Position numbers and translations under genes: made by a program. Positions 7,567 to 15,996 of a stretch of 64,000 bases of DNA are shown here, one piece after another. The notes beneath the pieces are model-generated. The model searched no databases. It had not been told where the DNA came from and saw only the letters and a program-made list of their open reading frames with translations. Within the stretch, counting starts at the first letter, position 1. Each line of letters starts with the position of its first letter. The DNA is from CAZEAB01 sp964552945 (lineage in GTDB: Archaea; Nanobdellota; Nanobdellia; Woesearchaeales; GW2011-AR9): assembly GCA_964552945.1 (NCBI GenBank), contig CAZKIP010000006.1, forward strand, positions 7,088 to 71,087, read 5' to 3'.

Positions 7567-10017
7567 TTATTCTTTGGTTTCTGAACCACCATCGCTAGCA
7601 GCATCTCCACTACTTTCTGAAGAACCGCTATCAGATGAACCAGAATCACTTCCACTATCAGAAGAACCGCTATCTGAAGAGCTAGAATCACTTCCACTAT
7701 CAGAAGAACCACTATCTGAAGAGCTAGAATCACTTCCACTATCAGAAGAACCGCTATCAGAGGAATCACTTCCACCATCTGAAGCTGCTGAGCCAGCTTT
7801 GTTATCCCCCGAATCAGTCGATGAATCATCAGACTTTGTTCCATCATCAGCTGGAGGAGTACTATCGTCAGGAGGTGGTGTTTTTGTAGGTGGAGGAGTT
7901 ACTGGGTCTGTACTGCTTGGAGGAGGACCATTATCCCCATATCCTAAACAAACACATTTATCTTCTCGACAATCTGTGTTCTGGTCACCACATTCTTGCT
8001 GGCATCCATCACTACATTCACTAACTGGATGAGATTTACACTCTCCATAAGCGCAATAAGTTCCTTTCGGACAAAGTATTACATCGCAGCCTTTCTTCCA
8101 ATCTTCACCACCTTTGTCATCATCGTAACAGACACATTTCCCATCTACACAATCTGTTCTAGAGGCTCCAGGACATTTTGCTTGACAATCACCACAACTT
8201 CCACCATCTGGGAAACATTTACCATATTCACAATGATAGCCTTGCTTACAATCTATAGCACCACAGCCAACATTTGGGTCACCTTTATCTCCAGAATCTA
8301 CACACTTACAATCATATCCGTTATCATCACAAATATGTAGTTGGTCAGGACCACAATCTCTTCTGTCAACACCTCTTTTAGATTCAGAAATCCTTCTACA
8401 TTCTTCATGATCTCTTTGACTAGAACCATCTAATCCAGCATCCAAACACTCTTTTGGAGCCTCAAGCTTAAAGCGAATCTTGCCACATTCACGCCAATCA
8501 TTTCTACTATCTCCAGTAAGCCCTGCATCCAAACATTCCTTAGGAGCATCCAATCTAAATTTGATTGCGTCACACTTTTTCCAATCATTCCTTCCTTCTC
8601 CAGTAAGTCCTGCATCAAGACATTCCTTAGGAGAATCTAATTTAAATTTGATAGCTTCACATCTCTTCCAATCATCTCTATTTGAACCGTCAATACCTGC
8701 ATCCAAACATTCTTTGGGAGCATCTAACTTAAATCTAATGGCGTCACATTGTTTCCAGTCACTTCTTCCAGAACCATCCAATCCTGCATCGATACACTCC
8801 TGAGGAGCATCCAATTTAAACATGTACCTCTCACATTCCCGACGATCTTTCAAACCAGCTTTTATACATTCCTGAGGAGCTTCCAATTCAAACATTATTT
8901 TATCACAAGCTTTCCTTGCCTCATTTTCATTCTTAGGGTCTATTTTACCTTCCTCTAATGCCTTATAACATTCTGGAGGAGCATGAATTTTAAACATAAC
9001 TTTCATACAATCTTCTCTGCTAGTTGCACCTTCTTCAACACACTCTGTAGGAATGTGTAAATCATGCTTGGATTCTCCAAACTTATCTTCCACTTCTTCC
9101 ATAACTTCTTGTAAATAATCTGGTAAAAGGTCTATTGGATCTCCTGCATCTTGCATCTTCTCGCAAGCTGCTTCGTCTCCATCATCACAGGCAGCTGCCA
9201 ATGGTGCTATTATCTTACACTGCTCAGCAAATGGTTTTACAGAAATATCATCACATCTACATGATTTTGGATTTTGGAAACATTGAGTCATAATTCCAAA
9301 AAATTTTCTTGCTTCAACTTCTTGTTCTTTAGTTAATTTTTGATCTAAATCTCTTTTCCACTTAGGAGCATCTTCACCAGTTTTACAAACTTTAGAATAT
9401 TCTAAGGGATCTAAATCAGAAAGGGCTTCACATAGATCATTTATCTTTCTAGAAATTTTTGCAGCTAAAGCAATTTTATCTTCCTGTTTAAGACTTTCGT
9501 CAACTCCTTTTTGAATATCTTTCCAATCATCATCTTTTAACTTTGCTTCAAAAGAGTTCAATACTCCCTTAACAGCTTTACTACTTTCCCTTACTCTTTT
9601 TTCAATGTTTGGAGAAACTTCCTTTTGAATGATATCATTATATTTGTTTACTCTGTCTAAAGCCACTTCAGCAGCTTCTGGATTGTCAGATTCAAGCATT
9701 TCTTTCAATTCCAACACTTTCTCTTCCTTGTACTCCAAAGCCTTCTCGGGATCATCTCCCACTAAAACGGATTCAACAATATTTTCTATGAAATAGAAAT
9801 TGCTATCTGGTGTTAAACCGGCACTACCTTCCAATTCAACATCGCCAATATCATCATAGATATCTTCTTCTATGACTTTAGAAAATTCTTTGTCAGCATA
9901 AGATTCGTCATGAGAATCTGTAGGACCATCTAGTTTAGCATCTTCTGCAGCTAAAACAAGCATTGGCAATAACAATAGTATTAATGAGAAGAACATTACT
10001 TTATTCAAAAGTTTCAT
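7567..10017 (-). CDS. Large secreted Cys-rich repeat protein with Ser/Asp-rich tail
   Basis: An 816-residue exported protein. It starts with a signal peptide (MKLLNKVMFFSLILLLLPML, cleavage near VLAAED). Next is an acidic and helical region (about 55-270) with a SNFYF-I-E-N motif, typical of a family I know from DPANN surface proteins (DUF5667-like). Then come about eight Cys repeats of 24-29 residues, each opening with (D/E)-(A/S)-P-x-E-C and carrying a second Cys (about 325-555). After that there are EGF-like Cys-rich modules (about 565-705), a Pro/Thr linker and a Ser/Asp/Gly tail (about 745-810). AGAGGTGTT precedes the ATG. No membrane anchor is visible at the C-terminus. It probably works outside the cell. 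Confidence 0.75.
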   Translation of the reverse strand: MKLLNKVMFFSLILLLLPMLVLAAEDAKLDGPTDSHDESYADKEFSKVIEEDIYDDIGDVELEGSAGLTPDSNFYFIENIVESVLVGDDPEKALEYKEEKVLELKEMLESDNPEAAEVALDRVNKYNDIIQKEVSPNIEKRVRESSKAVKGVLNSFEAKLKDDDWKDIQKGVDESLKQEDKIALAAKISRKINDLCEALSDLDPLEYSKVCKTGEDAPKWKRDLDQKLTKEQEVEARKFFGIMTQCFQNPKSCRCDDISVKPFAEQCKIIAPLAAACDDGDEAACEKMQDAGDPIDLLPDYLQEVMEEVEDKFGESKHDLHIPTECVEEGATSREDCMKVMFKIHAPPECYKALEEGKIDPKNENEARKACDKIMFELEAPQECIKAGLKDRRECERYMFKLDAPQECIDAGLDGSGRSDWKQCDAIRFKLDAPKECLDAGIDGSNRDDWKRCEAIKFKLDSPKECLDAGLTGEGRNDWKKCDAIKFRLDAPKECLDAGLTGDSRNDWRECGKIRFKLEAPKECLDAGLDGSSQRDHEECRRISESKRGVDRRDCGPDQLHICDDNGYDCKCVDSGDKGDPNVGCGAIDCKQGYHCEYGKCFPDGGSCGDCQAKCPGASRTDCVDGKCVCYDDDKGGEDWKKGCDVILCPKGTYCAYGECKSHPVSECSDGCQQECGDQNTDCREDKCVCLGYGDNGPPPSSTDPVTPPPTKTPPPDDSTPPADDGTKSDDSSTDSGDNKAGSAASDGGSDSSDSGSSDSGSDSSSSDSGSSDSGSDSSSSDSGSSDSGSDSGSSDSGSSESSGDAASDGGSETKE
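7615..7760 (-). repeat. 42-nt tandem repeat encoding the Ser/Asp tail
   Basis: About three units of 42 nt encode a 14-residue Ser-Asp-Gly repeat at the C-terminus of the large secreted protein. The units are nearly identical at DNA level, so copy number may vary between strains. Confidence 0.8.
8390..8812 (-). repeat. 87-nt coding repeats (APxEC modules)
   Basis: Consecutive 87-nt units encode 29-residue modules with the pattern A-P-x-E-C-(I/L)-D-A-G, then D-W-(K/R)-x-C. Shorter, more diverged units precede them up to about 9050. This points to growth by tandem duplication. Confidence 0.75.
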
Positions 10018-10130
10018 GGGAACACCTCTTTATGATACTAGAAAGAACCAATTGTATTTAAAGGTACTGCCGACAAATACCCTTAATCTTTTATAGTTGA
10101 ATTATTTACTTGATTAAAAAAGAGGTAGAG

Positions 10131-11126
10131 ATGAAACTTATTGCTCCATTTGCTCTATTATTAATTTTGATTTTATTAGTTGGTTGTTCTTTAGAAATTA
10201 ATGAAATAAATAGTACAAAAATAGAACAAGAAAAAATCAAAAAAGAAATTGAGTACAAAAAGGCAATCACCAAACTTAATGAGAACGCAACAACAAACAA
10301 AACGATTCAAGATTTGGATAAAAGGCATGGGTACCTTCTAAAACAAATTGATAAGATTAACGAAACGGAATTTAAAATGGCCGATTTTGTTAGAATTAAA
10401 ATAGAATTAGATTTTCTAAAAGTAAGCAATTACAATAAAAATAAAGTAAACTCCCTTTCAAAAAAATTCTTACAAGCTTTTAGTGAAGCTGAAAAGGCTG
10501 CAAAAGTTGATGAAGATTACTCTGGCTTAAGTCTCAATGATAGATATTATTCACTAGAAAGAAAAATTGAGAAATATTCTAAAGGAGAAATCAAACTAAA
10601 AGTGGTAGAATATTTACATCTTGAAGAAGAATTGGATAAATTACAGAAAGAGGGCTATATTGCCAGCAGAATCAGCGATTTAAGAACTAAACTCCTTAAA
10701 TCAGTTATTTCTGAAGTAGAATTTGCAATAGTTGATTATCAAATTCCTGAGGAAGAGATTGAAGAGGTTAAAGAGGAAAAAGTAATCGAAGTAGTTACTG
10801 AAGAAGTAGAAGAAAAACCAAAGAAAAAAGTGGTAAAAATGATTTCTGAAGGCCCCGAAGAAGAATTGGGAGTTATCAAAATGATAGATGGTGGCTTTAG
10901 TACCAAAATTCTAAACATCAATCAGGGAGACAACATAGTTTGGGAGAATGTTAGGACAGGAAGAATTAAAATAGCTTTAGTTGTTGGAAATAGAAAATGT
11001 AGAGATATAAACAGTGGCTTCTTTAATCCAGGAGAATCTTACAATTGGACTTTTAATCAAAAAGGTGTTTGCTATGTTTCAGATGGAATTTATACTACAC
11101 AAGCAATGAAAATAACTATCTCTTAA
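10131..11126 (+). CDS. Lipoprotein with coiled coil and cupredoxin-like C-terminal domain
   Basis: The N-terminus is a lipoprotein signal (MKLIAPFALLLILILL followed by lipobox LVGC). Residues about 25-230 are helical and charged, followed by a Glu/Lys linker. The last ~90 residues look like a cupredoxin: it starts GGFSTKILNINQGDNIVWEN and ends with CYVSDG and a final beta strand. This matches the plastocyanin layout of extracellular copper-binding domains, but the usual His ligands are absent, so copper binding is doubtful. I chose the ATG at 10131 because AGAGGT lies just upstream; a TTG at 10110 would place extra residues before the signal peptide. Its end overlaps the convergent taw1 gene by 4 nt. 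Confidence 0.68.
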   Translation: MKLIAPFALLLILILLVGCSLEINEINSTKIEQEKIKKEIEYKKAITKLNENATTNKTIQDLDKRHGYLLKQIDKINETEFKMADFVRIKIELDFLKVSNYNKNKVNSLSKKFLQAFSEAEKAAKVDEDYSGLSLNDRYYSLERKIEKYSKGEIKLKVVEYLHLEEELDKLQKEGYIASRISDLRTKLLKSVISEVEFAIVDYQIPEEEIEEVKEEKVIEVVTEEVEEKPKKKVVKMISEGPEEELGVIKMIDGGFSTKILNINQGDNIVWENVRTGRIKIALVVGNRKCRDINSGFFNPGESYNWTFNQKGVCYVSDGIYTTQAMKITIS

Positions 11127-12316
11127 TCTTCATAGAAACTTAATTCTTGAGTTTCTTCATCAACAAAAAGATGATCGTTCTCTTTCAAAAAACGCGTTCT
11201 AACATGGTCTGGCATTTGTTGCCAAGTTCCTTTTCCAGATAAACCTGTTGAAGGAGTTTTCATAAGATAATCATCGGCAGTAAATTCAACTCCAGAATTG
11301 GCCAACTCTTCAAATTTAGGAAAATCAATCCAAGTATACCATCCATCTTCTTTCTTAAATTTTTTCTTGGCCAACATTACTACTCTACTAGGGATATGTT
11401 CAGAAACAATTTCATAATTCTCTAAGTAAGGCATCAATTTTTTTGTGAATTGTACAATCTCTTCATGCAAAGGCATATTAGTTCTACTTAACCTTCCTTG
11501 AGATTCTCCAACATGCATATAGCCTTTAACTTCAACAAAATCACTATCGCTTCTTTTAATTAAAGAAGCATAATTCTCAGGTTCCACATCGTTGATATTT
11601 TTTATCATAGTTAACCTGATACAAGTCCTTTCTTTCTTCTCTGCCAAGTAATCTAATGCTTTTAGTAACCTCTCCCAATAGTCTGCAAACAGAGGTTTGT
11701 CAACTTCCTTCAACATTTCCTTATTAGGAGCATCGACTGAAATGTATAGCTGAGTAATAGGTTTAAGATTTTTTATTGGTTCTGGGTACTGGCCATTTGT
11801 AACAATAAATGTTGAAATTCCTTGCTGATGAAATTTATCAAGCAACTCATTCATCTTAGGATAAATTATTGGTTCTCCCGTTAAAGACAGGGCAACGTGT
11901 TTCACAGTGTTGGATGCTTCATAAGCCCTCTTGTTGGCTTTATCTGAACCTTTAAATCCAACAAGCAATTTGTGGTGAGCTGCTATGCTACCATCTAAAA
12001 CAAATTCAGCATCATCAACTCCCCACTTCCATTCTTTACTTACGGGTGCTTTGTAACCTCTCCAACAAAAGGTACATCTGTTTGCACAACTAATAGAGGT
12101 GGTCATTTGCATACATTGATTTGACATAATGCCATAGAATTTTAATTTGTAACAGCCACCTTTTCCTCTAATCATATTTCTAGTCCAACCGCAAGTTTTG
12201 ACAGCGCTATGGCTACCTACAACTCTGTACTGCTGCCTTTCAAGATTTTTAATCTCGAGCTCAGAAAGTTGCGCTTTCTTTCCTTCAAGTTCCGCTTTTG
12301 CTTCTGAAGTTAACAT
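11123..12316 (-). CDS. taw1: tRNA 4-demethylwyosine synthase Taw1 (TYW1)
   Basis: Radical SAM enzyme that builds the tricyclic base of wyosine at position 37 of tRNA-Phe from pyruvate and N1-methylguanosine. C77, C81 and C84 (SCANRCTFCWR) form the SAM-binding [4Fe-4S] site. C42, C55 and C68, each 13 residues apart, match the spacing of the second cluster in archaeal Taw1. Length (397 aa) is typical once the N-terminal helix is counted. GxxGK (RGKGGC) and the LSLTGEP segment are also family features. It stands alone, convergent with the lipoprotein gene. Confidence 0.93.
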   Translation of the reverse strand: MLTSEAKAELEGKKAQLSELEIKNLERQQYRVVGSHSAVKTCGWTRNMIRGKGGCYKLKFYGIMSNQCMQMTTSISCANRCTFCWRGYKAPVSKEWKWGVDDAEFVLDGSIAAHHKLLVGFKGSDKANKRAYEASNTVKHVALSLTGEPIIYPKMNELLDKFHQQGISTFIVTNGQYPEPIKNLKPITQLYISVDAPNKEMLKEVDKPLFADYWERLLKALDYLAEKKERTCIRLTMIKNINDVEPENYASLIKRSDSDFVEVKGYMHVGESQGRLSRTNMPLHEEIVQFTKKLMPYLENYEIVSEHIPSRVVMLAKKKFKKEDGWYTWIDFPKFEELANSGVEFTADDYLMKTPSTGLSGKGTWQQMPDHVRTRFLKENDHLFVDEETQELSFYED

Positions 12317-12435
12317 AGAACCTCAATTCTAAGAATCCTTTAAAAAGTTTTTCAGGGAAAAAACATTTTTAATAAGCTTATTATTATAAATGTCAACAAC
12401 AAAACAATTTTAAACCTACGCACTTTACTTCAAAC

Positions 12436-13398
12436 ATGCAAATAGATTTATTATTCTGGATTGGACTCTTTGTAATAAGTTTGATTGTTCTTATTAAATC
12501 TTCAGACTATTTTACTATATCGGCAGAAAAAATAGGTGTATACTTTGGCTTACCAGCATTTTTAGTAGGAGTTACAATAGTAGCTTTAGGAACTTCATTG
12601 CCAGAATTGTTATCGTCTATCATTGCTGTTTTAAAAGGGTCTTCTGAAATAGTTGTTGGTAATGTTGTTGGTTCAAACATTACAAACATTTTTTTAGTAC
12701 TTGGAATTTCTGCGATTATTGGGAAGAAGTTAAAAATTGGGTATGAATTAATGCATGTTGACCTTCCAATACTGATGGCATCAGCTTTATATCTTGCTAT
12801 TACAATTTGGGATGGAGTTTTTACTTGGAGCGAAGGCATACTTGGATTAATTGGTTTAGTGGTATACCTTTTATATACAGTTAATACAGAAAAAAAAGAT
12901 AAACATACAAAAACTAAAAAAGTAGTAAAAAAATTAAAACAAGGTAAAAAATTTCCAATAAAAGCTTCAGCCATACTTTTTATAAGTGGGATATTTATTT
13001 TTTTTAGTGCCAAATATACTATAGAATCAGTAATAAAATTATCTCAAATATTTAATATTGGAACAGAAATAATTGCTGTCAGCGTAGTAGCTCTTGGGAC
13101 ATCCTTACCTGAATTAATGGTAAGTATCTCAGCTGCAAGGAAAGGTTTTGCTGAGATGGCTGTTGGAAATGTTCTTGGATCAAACATTTTTAATGCATTT
13201 GTAGTAATGGGAATCCCTGCATTTTTTGGAACCTTAATAATTCCCTCATCCATCTTAAGTTTTGGATTACCAATGATGTTGGTTGCAAGTTTTCTATATT
13301 TAATAATGACACAAGATAAAGAAGTAACTCAGTGGGAAGGATGGATATTGTTAATATTCTATGTGTTTTTTATTGGAAAAACGTTTAACCTCATTTAG
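12436..13398 (+). CDS. Calcium/sodium antiporter (CaCA family)
   Basis: A 320-residue polytopic membrane protein with about ten TM helices. It has the two signature alpha repeats of the cation/Ca2+ exchanger family: GTSLPELLSSI with GNVVGSNITNIFLVLG in the first half, and GTSLPELMVSIS with GNVLGSNIFNAFVVMG in the second. A basic cytoplasmic loop (about 150-178) separates the halves. It probably exports Ca2+ in exchange for Na+ or H+, which is interesting next to a genome rich in calcium-binding surface proteins. Its 3' end overlaps the convergent small gene by 4 nt. Confidence 0.9.
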   Translation: MQIDLLFWIGLFVISLIVLIKSSDYFTISAEKIGVYFGLPAFLVGVTIVALGTSLPELLSSIIAVLKGSSEIVVGNVVGSNITNIFLVLGISAIIGKKLKIGYELMHVDLPILMASALYLAITIWDGVFTWSEGILGLIGLVVYLLYTVNTEKKDKHTKTKKVVKKLKQGKKFPIKASAILFISGIFIFFSAKYTIESVIKLSQIFNIGTEIIAVSVVALGTSLPELMVSISAARKGFAEMAVGNVLGSNIFNAFVVMGIPAFFGTLIIPSSILSFGLPMMLVASFLYLIMTQDKEVTQWEGWILLIFYVFFIGKTFNLI

Positions 13399-13718
13399 AC
13401 AGCCACTCTTCTATGATTAAAAGGGAAGTATCTTTCAAAACGCCTAACAATTTTTTTTGAAATAAGTCTGCCTGCTTTCTTCAGAAGAAGTGGTAAAGTG
13501 TATTCAATAATTGCCTTATTTGCAGTTACCCAAATTTTTCCCTTAACAGATGCTCGTAAATATTTAATTTCAAATTGTAATTCGTGACTTCCATTCCAAG
13601 ATGATTCATAAGAACTCACTTTACTTGCATATTTACTTTCTAAATCTCTTGCAAGAAGTTGTAATTGGGCTATAGCTTTTCTTAATCCCAAATTATGTGT
13701 GTGTTCGTCCCGTTCCAT
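13395..13718 (-). CDS. Small protein resembling the polyhydroxyalkanoate-system family
   Basis: A 107-residue soluble protein. The order HNLG near the N-terminus, a beta-rich middle (LRASVKGKIWVTANKAIIEY) and a basic C-terminal helix after a LPLLL segment resemble the small PHA granule-associated (PHA_gran_rgn) family. That family is usually tied to PHA storage, but no PHA gene is visible here, so the role is open. The N-terminus contains MERDEHTHNLGLRKA. Intergenic 13719-13829 separates it from the divergent Nmd3-like gene. Confidence 0.5.
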   Translation of the reverse strand: MERDEHTHNLGLRKAIAQLQLLARDLESKYASKVSSYESSWNGSHELQFEIKYLRASVKGKIWVTANKAIIEYTLPLLLKKAGRLISKKIVRRFERYFPFNHRRVAV

Positions 13719-13829
13719 GATTTGTGAAATAAGTAGTTGCTTTTATTTTTTTCTGAAAATATGTAAATAAAACAAGCAACCCATAATTATTACCAAAAAT
13801 ATTAAAACAACGCTTACTTTTCTTCATAC

Positions 13830-14279
13830 ATGGTCAGAGATTTGAAAGGAAAACATCCCAACTACTTCGAAGCAATAATTCAACTTAGAGATGTCTCTAA
13901 ACAAGTTGTTGATTTTGTTGAAGAAGAAATTGAAAGGTCAAAAATAGTCATTGTAAAAAAAGAAGAAGTTAAGAATGGCTTGGATTACTACCTAGCTGAC
14001 AACAATCAAGGTAAAGCACTAGGAAAACTTTTGCAAGATAGAATTGGTGGAGAAATCAAAATGACCTCCTCACTTCATACAAAAAAAGATAACAAAGAAC
14101 TTTATAGAGTAACAATTCTTTTCAGAGAAGCCCATTTCAGAAGAGGAGATGAAGTCACATACCAAGGAGATGATTACGTTGTTAAATCTATGGGAAAAGA
14201 TATCTTCATGCAAAACATAAAAAATGGGAAAAAAGTTCACGTAAAATATAGGGACATGAGAGAAATTAAATTAATTTAA
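13830..14279 (+). CDS. Nmd3-like ribosome factor lacking the zinc-finger region
   Basis: A 149-residue protein matching the middle of archaeal Nmd3: an opening YFEAIIQLRDV, the region NGLDYYLADN with ALGKLLQDRIGGEI, LYRVTILFR, and a C-terminal SH3-like strand set (RRGDEVTYQGDDYVVKSMG). Full-length Nmd3 binds the 60S/50S subunit interface and carries an N-terminal CxxC zinc region; here the gene begins after that region. The ATG at 13830 is the natural start, and no CxxC pairs are encoded just upstream. It may be a shortened Nmd3 with a partner elsewhere. Its end overlaps the convergent lipase gene by 14 nt. Confidence 0.7.
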   Translation: MVRDLKGKHPNYFEAIIQLRDVSKQVVDFVEEEIERSKIVIVKKEEVKNGLDYYLADNNQGKALGKLLQDRIGGEIKMTSSLHTKKDNKELYRVTILFREAHFRRGDEVTYQGDDYVVKSMGKDIFMQNIKNGKKVHVKYRDMREIKLI

Positions 14280-15243
14280 GTTTTTTCTTTAGTAAAGGTA
14301 TTTTGGCATCCATTGATTTCTCACCAATTTTAATGAACCTATCTATTTTATCAAAATCAGCCCAACCTAATTTTCCAAATGAAGGAGACAATTTAATATC
14401 AACTTTAGCATTCTTCATTTTTTCCCTTGCCAAATTGTTGGTAAGAATGTTAACCGCTTCGGTCATTACTTTAGTAATCGGAAAGGGTTCTTTTCCAATC
14501 AACATCCTTAATATTTTTGCTGGATAAAGAATTTTGTCAAAAATCCAATTAAGAAGTTTTCTGATAAAACCAGGCCATCTCTCAGGAAACAAAATGTTTT
14601 TCAAAAGCTTAATTTGTTCAGTGAAAAATTTTTTCTTCATCTCAGACAATAAACCTAAGTTTTTTACAGCGGGACCTCTCCTTGATTTCTCTTTAGCATA
14701 CAAATCAACAGCAATAACTACGTTAGAACCCATATCTTGTACAACATCAAAAGGTGTTGGATCTGAAACAGCACCATCAATGTAATAATTTTTTCCCACT
14801 TTCATAGGTGCAAATATACCTGGAATAGAAATTGAAGCCCTCACCGCTTTAACCAAACTTCCTTTACTAAAAACTACCCTCTCTCTAGTTCTCAAATTAT
14901 AAGAAACAATCCTTAAAGGTATATCAAGATCTTTAAACTTTTTATTTCCAAGAAGATCTTTTAATTTTCTTTCAATTAATTGCCCTCTTAAAAGACCAAC
15001 TTTAGGAACCATGAAATCAACCATCGTTCTCCAATCTGTTTCTTTAGCAATCTTTTCAATTTCCTCTAAAGATTTTCCTGCAGCATAAGCAGCAGCAATT
15101 ACTGCACCCATAGAAGTTCCCGCTAAATAATCCGGATAAATATGATGTTTATGTAACGATTTAAGAATCCCAATATGGGATAACCCTTTAGCACTTCCTG
15201 CACCTAATGCCAACCCCAATTTAATTTTCTTCATAAACTTCAC
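14266..15243 (-). CDS. Patatin-like phospholipase
   Basis: A 325-residue esterase/lipase of the patatin (RssA-like) family. It has the oxyanion-hole segment LGAGSAKGLSHIG (residues 13-25), the nucleophile elbow GTSMG with Ser44, and the catalytic Asp in YIDGAVSDPTP (about 156). The catalytic dyad is therefore intact. The C-terminal third is basic with amphipathic helices (LLKNILFPERWPGF), suggesting contact with the membrane surface. It may hydrolyse membrane lipids. It stands alone between convergent nmd3 and a DUF2203 gene. Confidence 0.85.
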   Translation of the reverse strand: MKFMKKIKLGLALGAGSAKGLSHIGILKSLHKHHIYPDYLAGTSMGAVIAAAYAAGKSLEEIEKIAKETDWRTMVDFMVPKVGLLRGQLIERKLKDLLGNKKFKDLDIPLRIVSYNLRTRERVVFSKGSLVKAVRASISIPGIFAPMKVGKNYYIDGAVSDPTPFDVVQDMGSNVVIAVDLYAKEKSRRGPAVKNLGLLSEMKKKFFTEQIKLLKNILFPERWPGFIRKLLNWIFDKILYPAKILRMLIGKEPFPITKVMTEAVNILTNNLAREKMKNAKVDIKLSPSFGKLGWADFDKIDRFIKIGEKSMDAKIPLLKKKLKLI

Positions 15244-15305
15244 ATCTCTTTTTGGTAATAATACCTAAAATATCTTACTCTTTAATTTCTTTTCTAAAAT
15301 ATAAC

Positions 15306-15740
15306 CTAAAAAATTTTACTGGAACCACTTTTAACACACAAATCAAGAATCTTTTTTCTACTATCAAAATCTTCATCTACTTCATGCCAATGACTAATTT
15401 CTTTTTCACCTTTTTTCCAACAAAGAAGAACTTTTCTTTCACCTAAATTGGAAAAGATATCAACAATGCCTTCATCAATATCTTTAAGGATGCATCCTTT
15501 TTTTTCCAACTTCTCCAAAAGGTTGTAAAAATCAAAAGAAAGTTTATGTAGAGATTTATTAAATCCAGTTATAAAACGAAGTTGTTGACGATTTGGATCA
15601 TCTACTTCAATTTCCACAGATTCTAATAAAATAAGAATTTCATGCAGTTTCTGGAGATCTTCTAAAATCAAGCTAACTTTAGGCAATATTTTCTCTGCTT
15701 CTTTCAAAGATAACAGCTTTTCTCCATTAAATTTTCTCAT
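15306..15740 (-). CDS. DUF2203 family protein
   Basis: A 144-residue protein fitting the DUF2203 pattern: an N-terminal LKEAEKILPKVS helix, a middle region ending GCILKDIDEGIVDIFS, then VLLCWKKGEKEISHWHEVDEDF, where the W-x-x-G-E and WH motifs are family hallmarks. Its function is unknown in the family. I chose the ATG at 15740 because the homologous region starts there. The upstream extension to 15848 is hydrophobic and overlaps the structured element at 15791-15920, so it is unlikely to be translated. Confidence 0.75.
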   Translation of the reverse strand: MRKFNGEKLLSLKEAEKILPKVSLILEDLQKLHEILILLESVEIEVDDPNRQQLRFITGFNKSLHKLSFDFYNLLEKLEKKGCILKDIDEGIVDIFSNLGERKVLLCWKKGEKEISHWHEVDEDFDSRKKILDLCVKSGSSKIF

Positions 15741-15790
15741 TAAAACTAAAGAGCTGATTATGCTTATAAATTTATTGAATAAAAAGACTG

Positions 15791-15920
15791 TAGAAATCCT
15801 AACCGTCGCTGCCATCAATGACGCCAATAACAAAGTTATTGATGGCATGGCGCGACGAAGGAGATATAATTTCCATACAAAGTGTGGGAATTAAGTCTCC
15901 GAAGTAGGGTAGGATTTCTA
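15791..15920. ncRNA. Structured intergenic element with two CAAAG-loop hairpins
   Basis: A perfect 11-bp outer stem (TAGAAATCCTA, 15791-15801, with 15910-15920) encloses two hairpins. Hairpin 1: GTCGC/GCGAC (15805-15809/15852-15856), GCCATC/GATGGC, a 9-nt bulge, then AATAAC/GTTATT closing an AAA loop at 15832-15834. Hairpin 2: GGAGA/TCTCC (15860-15864/15896-15900), then an 11-bp stem (15868-15878/15882-15892) with two G-T pairs and again an AAA loop. The three-way junction recalls 5S rRNA in size but lacks its conserved loops. The strand is undetermined. I know of no match. It could be a noncoding RNA or a recombination/mobile element end. Confidence 0.5.
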
Positions 15921-15996
15921 TAGTATTAAATAAAAAGAAGAAAATCTATGAACACAAACAACAAAACATTTAAACAAGCACCTTTTACTCCAAACA

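Noticed and set aside
7574..8032. Plus-strand open frame with Ser/Pro/Glu repeats
   Set aside because: It is the antisense of the Ser/Asp tail of the secreted protein on the minus strand and has no independent start signal.
13743..13820. A hydrophobic micro-ORF in the nmd3/small-gene intergenic region
   Set aside because: The frame has no start codon after an upstream stop, and the region more simply serves as a divergent promoter.
15741..15848. N-terminal extension of the DUF2203 protein
   Set aside because: It has no family similarity and overlaps the stem of the structured element.
15791..15920. 5S rRNA or intron-containing tRNA
   Set aside because: Size and three-way layout fit loosely, but the conserved 5S loop sequences and tRNA elements (T-loop, anticodon arm) are absent.
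15791..15920. Integron attC site (the outer stem has a TCCTAAC-like end)
   Set aside because: The opposing sequence is GGGTAGGA, not the GTT-type core, no integrase gene is nearby, and no cassette array follows.
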